Numbered from the stretch's first letter, positions 49,467 through 58,639 are shown. The stretch is 64,000 nucleotides of DNA from Arthrobacter sp. PsM3 (GCF_030433895.1 NZ_JARUXE010000007.1:62001-126000); one strand, 5' to 3'. Made by a program: numbers and translations. The notes: a model not told the origin generated them from the sequence alone.

Positions 49467-50015
49467 TTCCGTCCTCCCCACCTGCTTGCGACGATGAGTA
49501 GCCGCGGTGTGCGGACGGACCGAGGGTCCGGTAAATTCCAGCAGGAGCGGCATTCTCTGGTGAACGTTAAGTTGCCGCTGAGCCGGTAATCCTGACATCG
49601 CGACTTCGACTTTTTGAGAATGGCTCCTTAGGACATATCAGCAGGAGCGTTCGTGCCCATCGCCCGTATCCGTTTGCACGCGTTCAGCCACAGCCGCGCA
49701 GCCAGGGTGCCAGTCGAATGGCTATCCCAGAAACCAAGGAAGTGAAACACCTTGATGGGAACGACCGCGCCAGTTATCCGTGCCCGGGGGTCTTCCACAG
49801 CGACCCCGGGTGGTCTCCGATAAGGCTGCGATCCCAGGGCGAAGTGGGCTCAAATTAGATTGACATTCTCAGGGCAAGAGTCTGTGCCCTCAGGAGACAC
49901 CGCTGCTGACCTGCGCAAATCGCAATGAGAGGTACCGGTGGACGTCGAGCCCAACCCACCCCTGCACAGGAGCAGGAACCCATGGGGAATGAACGGCAGA
50001 TGGAATGATGGGCCC
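49467..50015. other. Intergenic region with one 22-bp repeat
   Basis: About 550 bases upstream of the Mau-like operon without a supported gene. It should hold the promoter of the operon. One copy of the 22-bp repeat lies at 49730-49751; a CCCCGGG/CCCGGGG-like segment follows near 49784-49810. No coding pattern is visible on either strand. Confidence 0.5.
49730..49751 (+). repeat. 22-bp repeat, copy 2
   Basis: GAAACCAAGGAAGTGAAACA plus CC: same orientation, 18 of 22 bases identical to the copy at 52475. It lies between the Mau-like operon and the DUF6221 gene. Confidence 0.5.
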
Positions 50016-50372
50016 ATGGATATTGTCGGTTTTCTGGAAGCACGCATCGCCGAGCGGGAATCAGCCATCCGCGAGGGCTCTTTCGTCTTGCGGATCTTCG
50101 ACGATCATGAAAACGGAAGCGAAGACAACTCCTCCCTGGGCAAGCGAATGCTGGCAGAGTGTGCCCAGAAGAGAGCCATCGTCGCCAGCTGGAAGGAAGC
50201 TGCCGACGCCGAAGGGATTAGCGACCCCAGCGAAGCCGAAGGGACAGTTGCCATTGCCCGCCGGGCCATGCTCACCATCCTCGCAGGCTCCTATCGGGAG
50301 CACCCGGACTACGAGCAATGCTGGTCATCCGGTCTGCCAACAGACATAGCCAGCGAATCCGCGAAAGAGTGA
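50016..50372 (+). CDS. DUF6221 family protein
   Basis: 118 residues from ATG 50016. The start DIVGFLEARIAERESAI, the middle CAQKRAIVASWKEAAD and the end LTILAGSYREHPDYEQCW are typical of DUF6221, short actinobacterial and phage proteins of unknown function that end HPDYRxxW. A longer in-frame start at 49938 has no support. It stands alone between two repeat-containing gaps. Confidence 0.82.
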   Translation: MDIVGFLEARIAERESAIREGSFVLRIFDDHENGSEDNSSLGKRMLAECAQKRAIVASWKEAADAEGISDPSEAEGTVAIARRAMLTILAGSYREHPDYEQCWSSGLPTDIASESAKE

Positions 50373-50710
50373 AGCGTACAGCCGAGTCGGGACGAACCCC
50401 CTTACGCCGGGATGTCGGCTTCTATGGCTACGACGGAGGCTGAGCGTCAGCACCACGGGACCGGGCACCTCGTGCCAGCGCACGGCGAGGTTTTTGTCCG
50501 GGCTTCCTGGGGCTCTGCCTGACCGGCAGCACTGGCCGGCGATGAAGGGGATGTCGTGGGTGGCTGCGAGTCCGCGCTCCGCGGACTCGGGTGAAGATGC
50601 ACGTTCACGACACTACGGTCGCCCCCGTTCCGGTCCGCATGGGGGGCTCGGTGCATGTCATGCTGATGTCAGGGCCGCGGGGAGCTCGGTCAGCGCGGTG
50701 ACTGTGACAT
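50373..50710. other. Intergenic region left of the truncated IS21
   Basis: About 340 bases without a gene I can support. The minus strand has a short protein-like stretch (AATHDIPFIAGQC, then KNLAVRWHEVPGPVVLTLSL at about 50440-50560), which could be a gene remnant; no family is recognised. The right end joins the IS21 fragment. Confidence 0.35.
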
Positions 50711-52426
50711 TCAGGAGCCTGAAAGTAGCTGGGGTAGCTTCCCCCATCCCTGTTCAGTCATGCCGTGCGCAGACCCGCGAGGGCGGCGCCGTGGATGTCC
50801 CGTATCGGCGGGGTCCGCGTCTTCGACCGAGAGCAGCCACTGAAACTCGTCACGGATTCCGGCATCGCTGACCACGTTCTTGGCCTCGGAGAGGAACACG
50901 CTGGTGCCTAGGTGGGCGATAAGGTTCCGGTCCGCGGAGGGTTGGTGGTCGAAGTTGAACTCCTCCAGGTCCTTGTGCGCGGGAAACCTTGCGGCCTTGA
51001 TCCGGGTCGCCGCTCCGGAAGCTTCGCGTTCGGAGACTTCACGGGAGAGAACGGCTGCCAGGTATTCCTCGTGGGACCCGCCGGCGTCCCTGGCCTGGTC
51101 CCCGAGGCGGCGGAACCCGTCGCTGATCCGGGGTGCGCGCAGGGCACGGGCGTAGTACTCGATCTGTGAGGGTGTCCCGGTCATGACGCCGTCTCCAGCA
51201 GCCCTGGCCGGGTCCTGGCCGAGGTCGATGCCGAAGATCTCGTCGTAGGCGGCGAGATCCCGGATTTGCACGGCTTCCTCGGGTTCGGGGCGGCGCACCC
51301 GCTGGGTCCGGAAGTCCCTGCGCATCTCTGCGGCCCGGGCGACATGGGCCGGATCGGTCACCACCAGATGCCGCGCCCAGGCCCGGACGTGGGTGGCGAT
51401 GATGACGCCGTCATGGGTGACCCGGACGGTGTCCAGATCAGCGGTGACATCCACGATCCGTCCAATGAACGAGGGGTCCACGGAATAGTCGTTGGAGAAC
51501 ACCCGCACGTAGTAGTCCCGCGGGAGCCGCCCCGCGTTGCGGAAGACCGTGTCCGGGGTCACCGGCGGCAGTTCACGCATCCTTTCCCGGTCCAGGACGA
51601 TCAGCTCGTCGGGGCGGCCGTGGCGGGACCGCGAGTAACGGTGGTTGGCCGTGGGCAGCCAGTCCTCCAGCTGGCCGTTGAAATCCCCTGGCGAGCGGAA
51701 GTCCCGGCCCGGCATAAAGCGTTGCCGGAAGAACCTGTTCATCCGCTCGACCATGCCCTTGGACTCCGGATCCCTGGGCGGGAGCAGCTTGACCTCCAGT
51801 CCCAAGGATCCGGCGAACGCGGCCACCGGCTCCGTGGGACGTCGCCGGCCGATGCCGGATTCGTTGTCCCACAGCAGCCGGGACGGGACGGCCTGCGCGT
51901 CCTGCAGCAGAGTCCACATTCCGCCCAGAAGGTCGGGCGTCGTCCGCGACGGCAGCATCCGTGCCTGGATGAATCCCGAGAACGCCGAGGTCATCACCAG
52001 CACAGGTGGCGTGTCAGTCTGGCCCTCACCGACGGGCAGCGGATCATGCGGGAACCACAGGTCGCACTGGACCTGGAATCCCGGCTCGTGGACCAGACGG
52101 TCGGCCGGGTCCGGCGGCGCGTATTCCGGCCGGATCGCGGCGACCTTCGCCCGGAACAGCGATGCGGAACCGGACCAGCCCACCCGCTCCGCGAGCGTTG
52201 CGGCTGGCATCGTCGGCGTCTTCACCAACAGCTCCCGCACCCTGGGCGCAAACGCATCAAAACTCGATACTCCCGGTGCCCGCTGGTACTTCGGCGCCCG
52301 ATCCGACTCCAGCGCACGCTCCACCGTTCCGCGGGAAACCCCCACGATCCTGCCGATCTCACGCTTCGAGTGCTTGCCCGTCGAAAACAGGTGGCGTATC
52401 TCCGCCCAATCATCCAAATTGCTCAC
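50711..52426 (-). pseudogene. Fused and truncated IstA-IstB of an IS21-type element
   Basis: The single 571-codon frame starts MSNLDDWAEIRHLFSTGKHS with an HTH (KREIGRIVGVSRGTVERAL) and a DDE core: QVQCDLWFPHDP (D122), LLWDNESGIG (D187) and SKGMVERMNRFF (E227). At about residue 415 (MTGTPSQIEYYARALRAPRI) the frame enters an IstB-like N-terminus without a stop, reaching LIAHLGTSVFLSEAKNVV near 519, where IstB normally continues into Walker A. The next bases (about 50870 down) have no IstB match. So istA and istB are fused and istB is cut before its ATPase core; the element cannot make a full IstB. Confidence 0.82.
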
Positions 52427-52469
52427 CTTCCATAATGGTCGGTGGCCCTATTTTCGGCTGGCGTTAACA
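50870..52469 (-). mobile_element. Truncated IS21-type element
   Basis: The transposase-side end is about 52469, where TGTTAACGCC on the minus strand starts a repeated end region (ATTTTCGGCTGGCG and related words). The other end is lost at about 50870. A 22-bp repeat sits just outside at 52475. It differs from the intact element at 42.6 kb in sequence. Confidence 0.65.
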
Positions 52470-52474
52470 GTTCC

Positions 52475-52496
52475 GGTTCCAAGGAAGTGGAACACC
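52475..52496 (+). repeat. 22-bp repeat, copy 3
   Basis: GGTTCCAAGGAAGTGGAACA plus CC lies six bases outside the right end of the truncated IS21. All three copies share the orientation. Confidence 0.5.
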
Positions 52497-52512
52497 CTAT
52501 GAGGCGAGGCTT

Positions 52513-52734
52513 TCAGTTTTCCGTCTCGTGCCCTTCGGGGTCCTCCAGGGCTTCCATGGCTAGTGCAAGGCTTTGAAAGTCAGCTGGGGATGGATCCTTT
52601 ACCTCGTAGAGGTAGGTATCGAAATCGAAGAGCGTGGCGGTGCCGCCGTGAATCCAGTATCTGATCCATAGGCTGTGCAGGGTGATGGCGTATTGTTCGA
52701 TGAGATTTCGCGCTGTTTGCCTTGGGTCATTCAT
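52513..52734 (-). CDS. Small unknown protein
   Basis: 73 residues: MNDPRQTARNLIEQYAITLH, then SLWIRYWIHGGTATLFDFDT and an acidic end. The frame has coding-like composition and a mixed helix/strand pattern with several Trp and Tyr residues. No family is recognised. Ribosome site is weak. It lies between the truncated IS21 and a gap of about 450 bases. Confidence 0.5.
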   Translation of the reverse strand: MNDPRQTARNLIEQYAITLHSLWIRYWIHGGTATLFDFDTYLYEVKDPSPADFQSLALAMEALEDPEGHETEN

Positions 52735-53181
52735 GGTTGCTGCCCCGTTGCCGCTATGCCCACCGTCTCACCTGACAGGCAGGCTCTTTGTAGGTAATTT
52801 ACCGTGAGGCCTGTTCTTGGACAACGGAAGTTGCACGACTTGGGGCTCTAAACCACACCGGTTTCCGGGTCGAAGGGTTCGTGGGGCGGTGGCAGTGCAC
52901 TGAAGCGCCGGCAACACACTGAGATTCGCACCTGCGGTTCTCAAAATCCGATTCCCGGACCCAGAACCGCTGTACGAATTCGAGAACTGACATCGAGAAG
53001 CTTCTCCTGAACGGCTAGCACGTCTTCAGCTCTCAATTGGGAGCGTTCTCGAAATCCTTCGTTATCGAGAAGTCATTGCATCTTGGGCATGTGGGTCGTG
53101 GCGTACGTGCAGGCAGTGCGCGATGATGGCGATAACGACGGTTAGGCCGGATGCTCGTCGTTTCGGAAGGCAGGAATCTCG
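52735..53181. other. Intergenic stretch, no supported gene
   Basis: About 450 bases. A 64-codon minus-strand frame at 52799-52993 lacks a protein-like pattern and a ribosome site. It probably holds the promoters of the flanking genes. Confidence 0.45.
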
Positions 53182-53388
53182 ATGGCTTGGGCAGCGTTTT
53201 CCAGAGCCGGGGTGGTCGTCCTTGTGGCCCTGATCCTGGTCATCCTTACGATCACAACTGTGGCGCTGCTGCTTGCCGCGCAGCCGCATACAGACCGGAT
53301 CGTCGACTGCATCCCTGGGTACCACAACGTTTCGGGTCCGGCCAGCGATTGCATTCCCAACGCACCCGGATCGGCGCCGTCATCCTGA
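53182..53388 (+). CDS. Small single-helix membrane protein
   Basis: 68 residues. One hydrophobic helix (AGVVVLVALILVILTITTVALLLAA) followed by an exported tail with two cysteines (VDCIPGYHNVSGPASDCIP). GGAAGGCAGGAATC upstream of the ATG is a fair ribosome site. No family is recognised. It stands between a gene-free gap and the secreted protein gene; the two cysteines may form a disulfide outside the cell. Confidence 0.55.
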   Translation: MAWAAFSRAGVVVLVALILVILTITTVALLLAAQPHTDRIVDCIPGYHNVSGPASDCIPNAPGSAPSS

Positions 53389-53621
53389 ATCAGCTCAGGC
53401 CATCGTCGTACGCGAACGCGAACGGGGACGGGAGAGGGATGCCAAATAGTGCTGCGAAAAAAATGCCAGATATCTCCGAAGAGCACATGCATGGGATTTT
53501 TTGCAGCGGGGGAGTGGCTGAAGGGTGCCGCGGTGGGACACACCAATCCGTGGCGCCGTGTGCTCCGAATCACAATCGACCAGCGGGATCTTCTCACCGG
53601 CCGTTGACCAAGGAGCGAATT

Positions 53622-54326
53622 GTGAATCGCAAATCCGTAGTGGCCCTCGGGGCCTCAGCCGTCGCATTGATCGCCGCAACCACACTGGCAGTGGGGCCTG
53701 CGCAGGCCCATGACTCCAACTCAGAAGAGAAAACAGTCACCCTGACCGCCAAGCTGCGGCAACTCAACGGCTCCGGGGCGTCCGGCACCGCCACCGCAGT
53801 CGTTAGCGGTCAAAAGATCAAGCACATCGAGGTGCACGCCAAGGGCCTGACTCCTGACGCGCCGCACGCCCAGCACATCCACTACGGCAAGCAGGCCGAA
53901 AACGAGTGCCCCACGCTCAAGCTGGATACCAACAAAGACGGGCGGCTGACCACCCTCGAGGGCGTGCCCGCCTACGGGCCGGTCGTCGTGTCCCTGAATA
54001 CCACCGGCGAAACCACCCCCGCCAGCTTCCTGGACGTCACGCGCTTCCCGGTGTCAAAGGACGGCAAATACAACTACAGCCGCAACAACATCAACTTCAC
54101 CGATGTTGCAGGAACCGGGTACCCCGGTGCCGGAGGTACCGGCACCGCCAAGCAGATCGCAGACGCCATCCGCGACGGTAAGGGCGTGCTGGTCATTCAC
54201 GGACAGGACTACGACGGAAACGGCAAGTACAACTTCAGCAACCCCGAAGGCGCGAGCGAGCTGAACCCGAACCTCCCGGCAGAAGCGACCGACCCGGCCG
54301 TCTGCGGCGTCCTCGAAGAGCACTAA
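53622..54326 (+). CDS. Secreted SOD/CHRD-like protein
   Basis: 234 residues, GTG start at 53622 with AAGGAG seven bases upstream; the longer in-frame start at 53151 is rejected because it crosses the small gene and non-coding sequence. A signal peptide (VVALGASAVALIAATTLAVGPAQA) is followed by a beta-rich domain with HIEVHAKGLTPDAPHAQHIHY, a Cu/Zn-SOD-like or CHRD-like core, and an EF-hand-like loop DTNKDGRLTTLEG. The C-terminal part has GKGVLVIHGQDYDGNGKYNF. The family is not certain. The His cluster could bind metal. A hairpin terminator follows at 54377. Confidence 0.78.
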   Translation: MNRKSVVALGASAVALIAATTLAVGPAQAHDSNSEEKTVTLTAKLRQLNGSGASGTATAVVSGQKIKHIEVHAKGLTPDAPHAQHIHYGKQAENECPTLKLDTNKDGRLTTLEGVPAYGPVVVSLNTTGETTPASFLDVTRFPVSKDGKYNYSRNNINFTDVAGTGYPGAGGTGTAKQIADAIRDGKGVLVIHGQDYDGNGKYNFSNPEGASELNPNLPAEATDPAVCGVLEEH

Positions 54327-54370
54327 GCCGCCCCCGGGTCGCTGACCTGGCGCAGTGCCCCGGAGCAACA

Positions 54371-54995
54371 CTAAATCCGATGGTCCGCCCCGGTGGAGCG
54401 GGCCATCGGCCTGCGCCGACCCGGAAGCCACGCTGAGGTGGACCCATAGTGACGGAGACGAGGCAGTGGGGCCATCCCCGCTAGCCGGGCCGGGACGGAT
54501 AGCAGGTACAAGCCGTTGCAGCCGCCATCCGTCCGGCCCGGGTACAGCAACCGGCAAGGTGCAATGGCGCGTTCCCTGACCCTGGCAGCCCCGCCTCCGG
54601 CCAGGCGCTGGACCAGGGCGAGGCCGGTGGGGGTCCGGGCCAGTGCCGCTCCAAGGACGATTACCGGCTTTTCGGATGACCGAGCGCAGGACCAGCGCAA
54701 CGATGATGACATCGTCGGCGTACCCGATAACGGGAAGGAAATCGGGTACCAAGTCAATGGGCGAGGCGAGGTAGACCAGCAGCAGGATCAGGCGGACACG
54801 GACCCCGCGGGGCAGGCTCCGGTCCACGGCCAGCCTGCGCAGCAGGGTCAGCAAGTCCGACAGCAGCCGCAGGGCTTCCTTCATGCCCACGGTTTCCGGG
54901 TGTTTACGAGCGTAGAGGGCCAGAAGGACCAGCAGTAGGGCATAGATCAGGACTACGCCACCGATAAGGGCAATCGCGGCGTCCCACCAGTTCAT
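54371..54995 (-). pseudogene. DUF1232 (YkvA-type) protein, apparent frameshift
   Basis: Starts with a membrane helix (DAAIALIGGVVLIYALLLVLLALYARKH) and a DUF1232 core: LPRGVRVRLILLLVYLASPIDLVPDFLPVIGYADDVIIVALVLRSVIRKAG. The family tail then continues only after a shift: PVIVLGAALARTPTGLALVQRLAGG reads in the next frame from about 54670. The unshifted frame stays open over the secreted gene on the other strand, an unlikely real protein. A single indel therefore probably inactivates or alters the end of the gene; sequencing error is possible. Confidence 0.65.
54377..54409. terminator. Hairpin after the secreted protein gene
   Basis: CCGATGGTCCGC (54377-54388) pairs with GCGGGCCATCGG (54398-54409), 12 bases with one G-T type mismatch and a 9-base loop, 50 bases after the stop. 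No T-run follows. It lies where the secreted gene and the DUF1232 remnant converge. Confidence 0.5.
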
Positions 54996-55108
54996 GCCGT
55001 AACTTCTTCGGTGGTGTGTATGAATATTCTGGCCATGGGGTGTCTGACTCCTTGCGATGGATCTGCCTGGCCGGAATCTTCAGAACGGTGATGACAGGAA
55101 GCCAGGTA

Positions 55109-55639
55109 TTACCGCCCGAGCCTGGTCCCGGGCTTCCGGCCCAATTTCCCCCTTCGCGGTCTTGACCAGCGACCGTGCGCTAGTGCCGCCATATAAGTCA
55201 GGAGGAGGATACCGATAAATAATCCAAAATCAGATCCCAGCAGGAGGTTCACGGAAAGAAATATCCCGAAGGTGGAAATTCCCGTGATGAAGAGTGTCCG
55301 CTCCGCCCAGATGTCTCCGCTGCGGTACGAGAAGCCCGCCAGACTGGCGATGGCAATTCCGAGTCCGATGGCAAAGGCACCCCAGGACCTGAATACCATT
55401 CCCATCCAATCGAACAGCGCAGGGTGAAGGCTCCGCAACTCCTCCGGCGTCATCCCGGTGTAGCGCTGGTCTTCTGGCAAAAGTACGACGGCAGGCCTGA
55501 GTAACACGAAGGCTGACCCCATCAGGACAGCCAGTACGCCTATGGCTACAAGAGTTACCCATGCCACTTTCGGGGGTGTTTGATCGTGCACAGCGTTCCT
55601 ACTCGTCCAAGGATGTGAATTATTTGTAAACATACCCAA
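55109..55639 (-). CDS. Four-helix membrane protein of unknown function
   Basis: 176 residues with four hydrophobic helices (WVTLVAIGVLAVLMGSAFVLL, FRSWGAFAIGLGIAIASLAGFSY, LFITGISTFGIFLSVNLLLG, LFIGILLLTYMAALAHG) and a short extracellular loop (LPEDQRYTGMTPEELRSLHPALFDWMGM). No family is recognised. Codon use is less GC-rich than in the neighbouring copper genes. The start is uncertain; ATG codons exist at 55639 and in frame after it. Confidence 0.7.
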   Translation of the reverse strand: MGMFTNNSHPWTSRNAVHDQTPPKVAWVTLVAIGVLAVLMGSAFVLLRPAVVLLPEDQRYTGMTPEELRSLHPALFDWMGMVFRSWGAFAIGLGIAIASLAGFSYRSGDIWAERTLFITGISTFGIFLSVNLLLGSDFGLFIGILLLTYMAALAHGRWSRPRRGKLGRKPGTRLGR

Positions 55640-55719
55640 TGAGCGAGGCCGGCTTCGGCAGGATGATCCCGCTCAAACGCTGCAAAGTCAGCCTGCGGGC
55701 GGCTGCAGTGCTCGTGCGG

Positions 55720-56601
55720 TCAGGAGGGGTCGGCGGGACGGAACGTCATTCCGCCGTCGGTGGAGACGACGAGCCCGCTGGCCGTGGCAGCCCAGATCGA
55801 TGGGTTTGCCTCCGGGCCCTTCACGGCCGCGACAGCCTGGACTGTGTCTTGGATTTTGCCTTTTCGGGTCCAGCTCGCCCCGGCGTCCGCGGAGGTGTGG
55901 ACTGTCCCGTCGGGTTCGACTCCGACGGCTTCGGCGGGGCTGGCGAAGGCGGCGAACTGGACCACGGGTCCGGAGTCCACCGTTGTCCAGGTCTTACCGC
56001 CGTCCGTTGAGCGGCGGATCCCTTGCGGGGTGGTGGCCAGGACAGTGTCGCTGGTCGGGTTCCCAGCGAGGACGGCCGGGACGAAATCGGCGGCCACAGT
56101 GGTCCACGTTTTTCCGTCCGGGCTGGTGCGCAGTGCGCCGTCGAAGCCGACGATCCCGGATTTGGTCGCGGTGAGCGCATGGAAGTCGGATTCACCCTGA
56201 CGGGAGAGCTTTTCCCACGTTTTACCGGCGTCGGTGGATCTGATCAGCCCAAGCGGGTTGGCCAGGTCGGAGCCTTCTCCGGGGTGGCCGGAAGCGTAGA
56301 GGACGCCGTGGTCGGTGCCGCCGGTGAAACCCATCAGGTCGTTGGTGGCGCCGATTTTGGCAGCGGGCTGTTTCGTCACGTCGAACAGGCCATCGTGGGT
56401 GGCCAGGAGCACCTGGCCGGTTTCGCTGCTGACGCTCAGACCGTGAATGTGCGCGTCAGGCATGGCACTGCCGGTGCTGCCTGTCGGGGAGGGGCCGGCC
56501 GGGACGGAGGACGGACCGCATGCTGACAGGGCAAGGATGAGGCCGGCGCCGGCTGCCAGGACAACTGTGGCGCGGACCCGGGAACGGGCGGGATTGGGCA
56601 T
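55720..56601 (-). CDS. BNR-like (F510_1955-type) lipoprotein
   Basis: 293 residues. Lipoprotein signal with LALSAC, Pro/Ser linker, then repeated beta strands with BNR-like Asp boxes: STDAGKTWEKLS, TSPDGKTWTTVA, STDGGKTWTTVD, SADAGASWTRKG and STDGGMTF, the pattern of F510_1955-type glycosylhydrolase-like proteins. Such proteins form propellers; the actual substrate is unknown. It lies after DUF305 in the second cassette and is nearly identical at its start to the partial gene at 1-346. It probably sits on the outside of the membrane. Confidence 0.85.
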   Translation of the reverse strand: MPNPARSRVRATVVLAAGAGLILALSACGPSSVPAGPSPTGSTGSAMPDAHIHGLSVSSETGQVLLATHDGLFDVTKQPAAKIGATNDLMGFTGGTDHGVLYASGHPGEGSDLANPLGLIRSTDAGKTWEKLSRQGESDFHALTATKSGIVGFDGALRTSPDGKTWTTVAADFVPAVLAGNPTSDTVLATTPQGIRRSTDGGKTWTTVDSGPVVQFAAFASPAEAVGVEPDGTVHTSADAGASWTRKGKIQDTVQAVAAVKGPEANPSIWAATASGLVVSTDGGMTFRPADPS

Positions 56602-56679
56602 GAGGGCTCCAGGGATTCAGAGGGGTGTGGCAGGGGAAGGGGCGCCGGCCCGTGACGGGCCGGCACCGGAGGACACCGG

Positions 56680-57321
56680 TCAGAGGGTGGCCAGCAGGTC
56701 CTGCATTTCCTTGATTTCGGCCTCCTGGGAGGTCACGATGTCGTTGCTGAGTTTGATCGCGTCAGCGTTCTTGCCCTGGGAGACTTCGGTCTTGGCCATC
56801 ATGACCGCACCCTGGTGGTGGGCAACCATCTGCGTCAGGAAGAGCTTGGCTGCCTCGGTGCCCTGGGCGGACTGGAGCTGCTTCATGTCGTCATCGCCCA
56901 TCATGCCGTCCATGGTGTGGCCGGCACCCATGGTCGCGGGTTCGTTCCAGTTCTTGAGCCAGCCGGTCATCTTGTCGATCTCCGGTGCCTGTTCGCCCTT
57001 GATTCTGGTTGCGAGGTCAGTGACCGACGCGGGGATGTCCTTCTTCTGAAGCATCATCTCGCTCATTTCCACCGCCTGTTCGTGGTGGGGAATCATTCCC
57101 TGGACGAACATGGTGTCGGCCGCGCTGTGTTCGGCAGCGGCAGCCGGTGCGCTGCTGGACATCATCCCCGGGCCCTGGCCCATTCCCGGCATGGAGCTGG
57201 CGGAGGAAGCGGAGCTGCTGGGCGTGACGGAGGGTGTGGATGAGCCGGTTGAGCAGCCGGCGAGGGCGAGTGCCGCAGCGATGGCGGTCGCGGAAAGAGT
57301 CAGAAATTTCGTGTTCATCAT
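56680..57321 (-). CDS. DUF305 copper-associated lipoprotein, copy 2
   Basis: 213 residues. Lipoprotein signal (FLTLSATAIAAALALAGC), Ser/Pro/Met linker and two DUF305 halves with MIPHHEQAVEMSEMM and MVAHHQGAVMMAKTE. It closely follows the copy at 426-1037. The start could be the first or second of two adjacent ATG codons. It lies between the BNR-like lipoprotein and DUF6153, all on the minus strand. Confidence 0.9.
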   Translation of the reverse strand: MMNTKFLTLSATAIAAALALAGCSTGSSTPSVTPSSSASSASSMPGMGQGPGMMSSSAPAAAAEHSAADTMFVQGMIPHHEQAVEMSEMMLQKKDIPASVTDLATRIKGEQAPEIDKMTGWLKNWNEPATMGAGHTMDGMMGDDDMKQLQSAQGTEAAKLFLTQMVAHHQGAVMMAKTEVSQGKNADAIKLSNDIVTSQEAEIKEMQDLLATL

Positions 57322-57453
57322 GGCTGTTTAAGTCCTTCAAGACGTACGTGGGCGCGTGGGCGCCAGGGGAGGGTGTGCATCAGTGATGCGCCCGGCCCAG
57401 AAGTGAGTCAGGCAGGTACGGGCGCCGGTCAGGTCACAGCGCGGGCCCCTGTT

Positions 57454-57930
57454 TTACGTTCTGCTGATGCAGAGTTCGCCCGGCGAAGGACTGCCGGGAA
57501 GATAGGACCGCCGCGCGCTGATCGTGCTCGGCGTCCCTGCGCCGGGTTGACGGGCGATGATTCCGGTGCCCGGCAGCGGAGCAGCCAGGGAACTGGTTTT
57601 CGCCGACGGGGTGCACGCCGCGGACATGGACTCCATGCTGGTGCAGTCACCCGAATCCGCGCACTGCCCGGACCGGGCACCTGCCTCGTCCTGAGCTGCG
57701 GGCAAGCCCGGGGCAGAGGACGGCCCGGGAGGATGTTCTCCCGGGTGGCCGGCCGGAGATGACTCGTGAGGGGCGCCGACGGATGCTGCCGCCATGGGCG
57801 GGGAGTGCATGGCATGGGTGGCGGTCATGACATGCATACCGAAAATCCCGGCAATAAGGGCCAGGACCGCGGTAAACAGGCCCGCACGGCGAAGGAACGC
57901 GACCGAGGTGATGTGTGCCGGTGCGGTCAT
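57454..57930 (-). CDS. DUF6153 family membrane protein, copy 2
   Basis: 158 residues from ATG 57930; the in-frame extension to 58239 runs over the stress-protein gene. One helix (LFTAVLALIAGIFGMHVMTATHAM) and a His/Pro/Ala-rich exported tail with Cys (GQCADSGDCTSMESM, SAACTPS), as in the first copy at 1177. The tail end RSYLPGSPSPGELCISRT matches the first copy's end closely. It heads the second copper-type cassette. Confidence 0.75.
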   Translation of the reverse strand: MTAPAHITSVAFLRRAGLFTAVLALIAGIFGMHVMTATHAMHSPPMAAASVGAPHESSPAGHPGEHPPGPSSAPGLPAAQDEAGARSGQCADSGDCTSMESMSAACTPSAKTSSLAAPLPGTGIIARQPGAGTPSTISARRSYLPGSPSPGELCISRT

Positions 57931-58138
57931 GACGGTCCTCCCTTCCGTTGTGGGCTTCCAAATCAAGGCTACCGGCCCTGCGGCATAGCACTTACCGGTA
58001 CAACGAGCCTGCACCGGATTCTGTTTCTGCCACCCGCCGGTGCAGGTGATCAGGCGGGATCGTCCGACCTTGCGGTCAAAACCGTGCGGGGACCACACTA
58101 AGGGCAACAGTTGCAGGACGTGGCGGAGGGCGGGGCTC

Positions 58139-58591
58139 ATGGGCGGGGATGGTGTCTTCATTATCGTGGCCGGGGTGGATGGTTCGGCCCCGTCCCGCCT
58201 CGCCCTGGAATGGGCAGTCACGGAGGCCCGCCTGCGCAACGGCCAGGTCAGGACCGTGACCGCGTGGGAGTTCCCGCCCGCAACCGTGGGGATGGAAGGG
58301 CTGGTCTGGGACCCGGACGTCTTCCCCCAGGCCGCGCGTCAGCTCCAGCACGAGGCCCTGAAGCGCGTGGACAGCGACGGCGTGACGGTTACCGGTGATG
58401 TTGTCCAGGGCAACGCGGCCGCCGTCCTTTTGCGGGCGGCCGAGAATGCTGACCTGCTGGTTGTCGGTTCCCGCGGTCTCGGCGGTTTTACCGGATTGCT
58501 GCTCGGCTCCGTGTCCACGCAGGTCCTCCATCACGCCCCTTGCCCGGTGCTCGTGGTCCGGACCCGGTCCCGGACCGCCGGCGAGGAATGA
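58139..58591 (+). CDS. Universal stress protein (UspA type)
   Basis: 150 residues from ATG 58139. Usp fold with IIVAGVDGSAPSRLALEWAV and the ATP-binding G-2x-G-9x-G-S motif in GSRGLGGFTGLLLGSVSTQVLHHAPCPVLVVR. It should be a cytoplasmic ATP-binding stress protein. It is divergent from DUF6153 across about 210 bases and 48 bases ahead of a small membrane protein gene, which may be in the same operon. No upstream AGGAGG is obvious; GGAGGG lies near the start. Confidence 0.9.
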   Translation: MGGDGVFIIVAGVDGSAPSRLALEWAVTEARLRNGQVRTVTAWEFPPATVGMEGLVWDPDVFPQAARQLQHEALKRVDSDGVTVTGDVVQGNAAAVLLRAAENADLLVVGSRGLGGFTGLLLGSVSTQVLHHAPCPVLVVRTRSRTAGEE

Positions 58592-58639
58592 GTGATCCGT
58601 TGACCCGCAAAGGGAGCCCACCCGGGGAAGGCAGCGGCC

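Noticed and set aside
52799..52993. 64-codon minus-strand frame in the gap after the small unknown gene
   Set aside because: No ribosome site and no protein-like composition.
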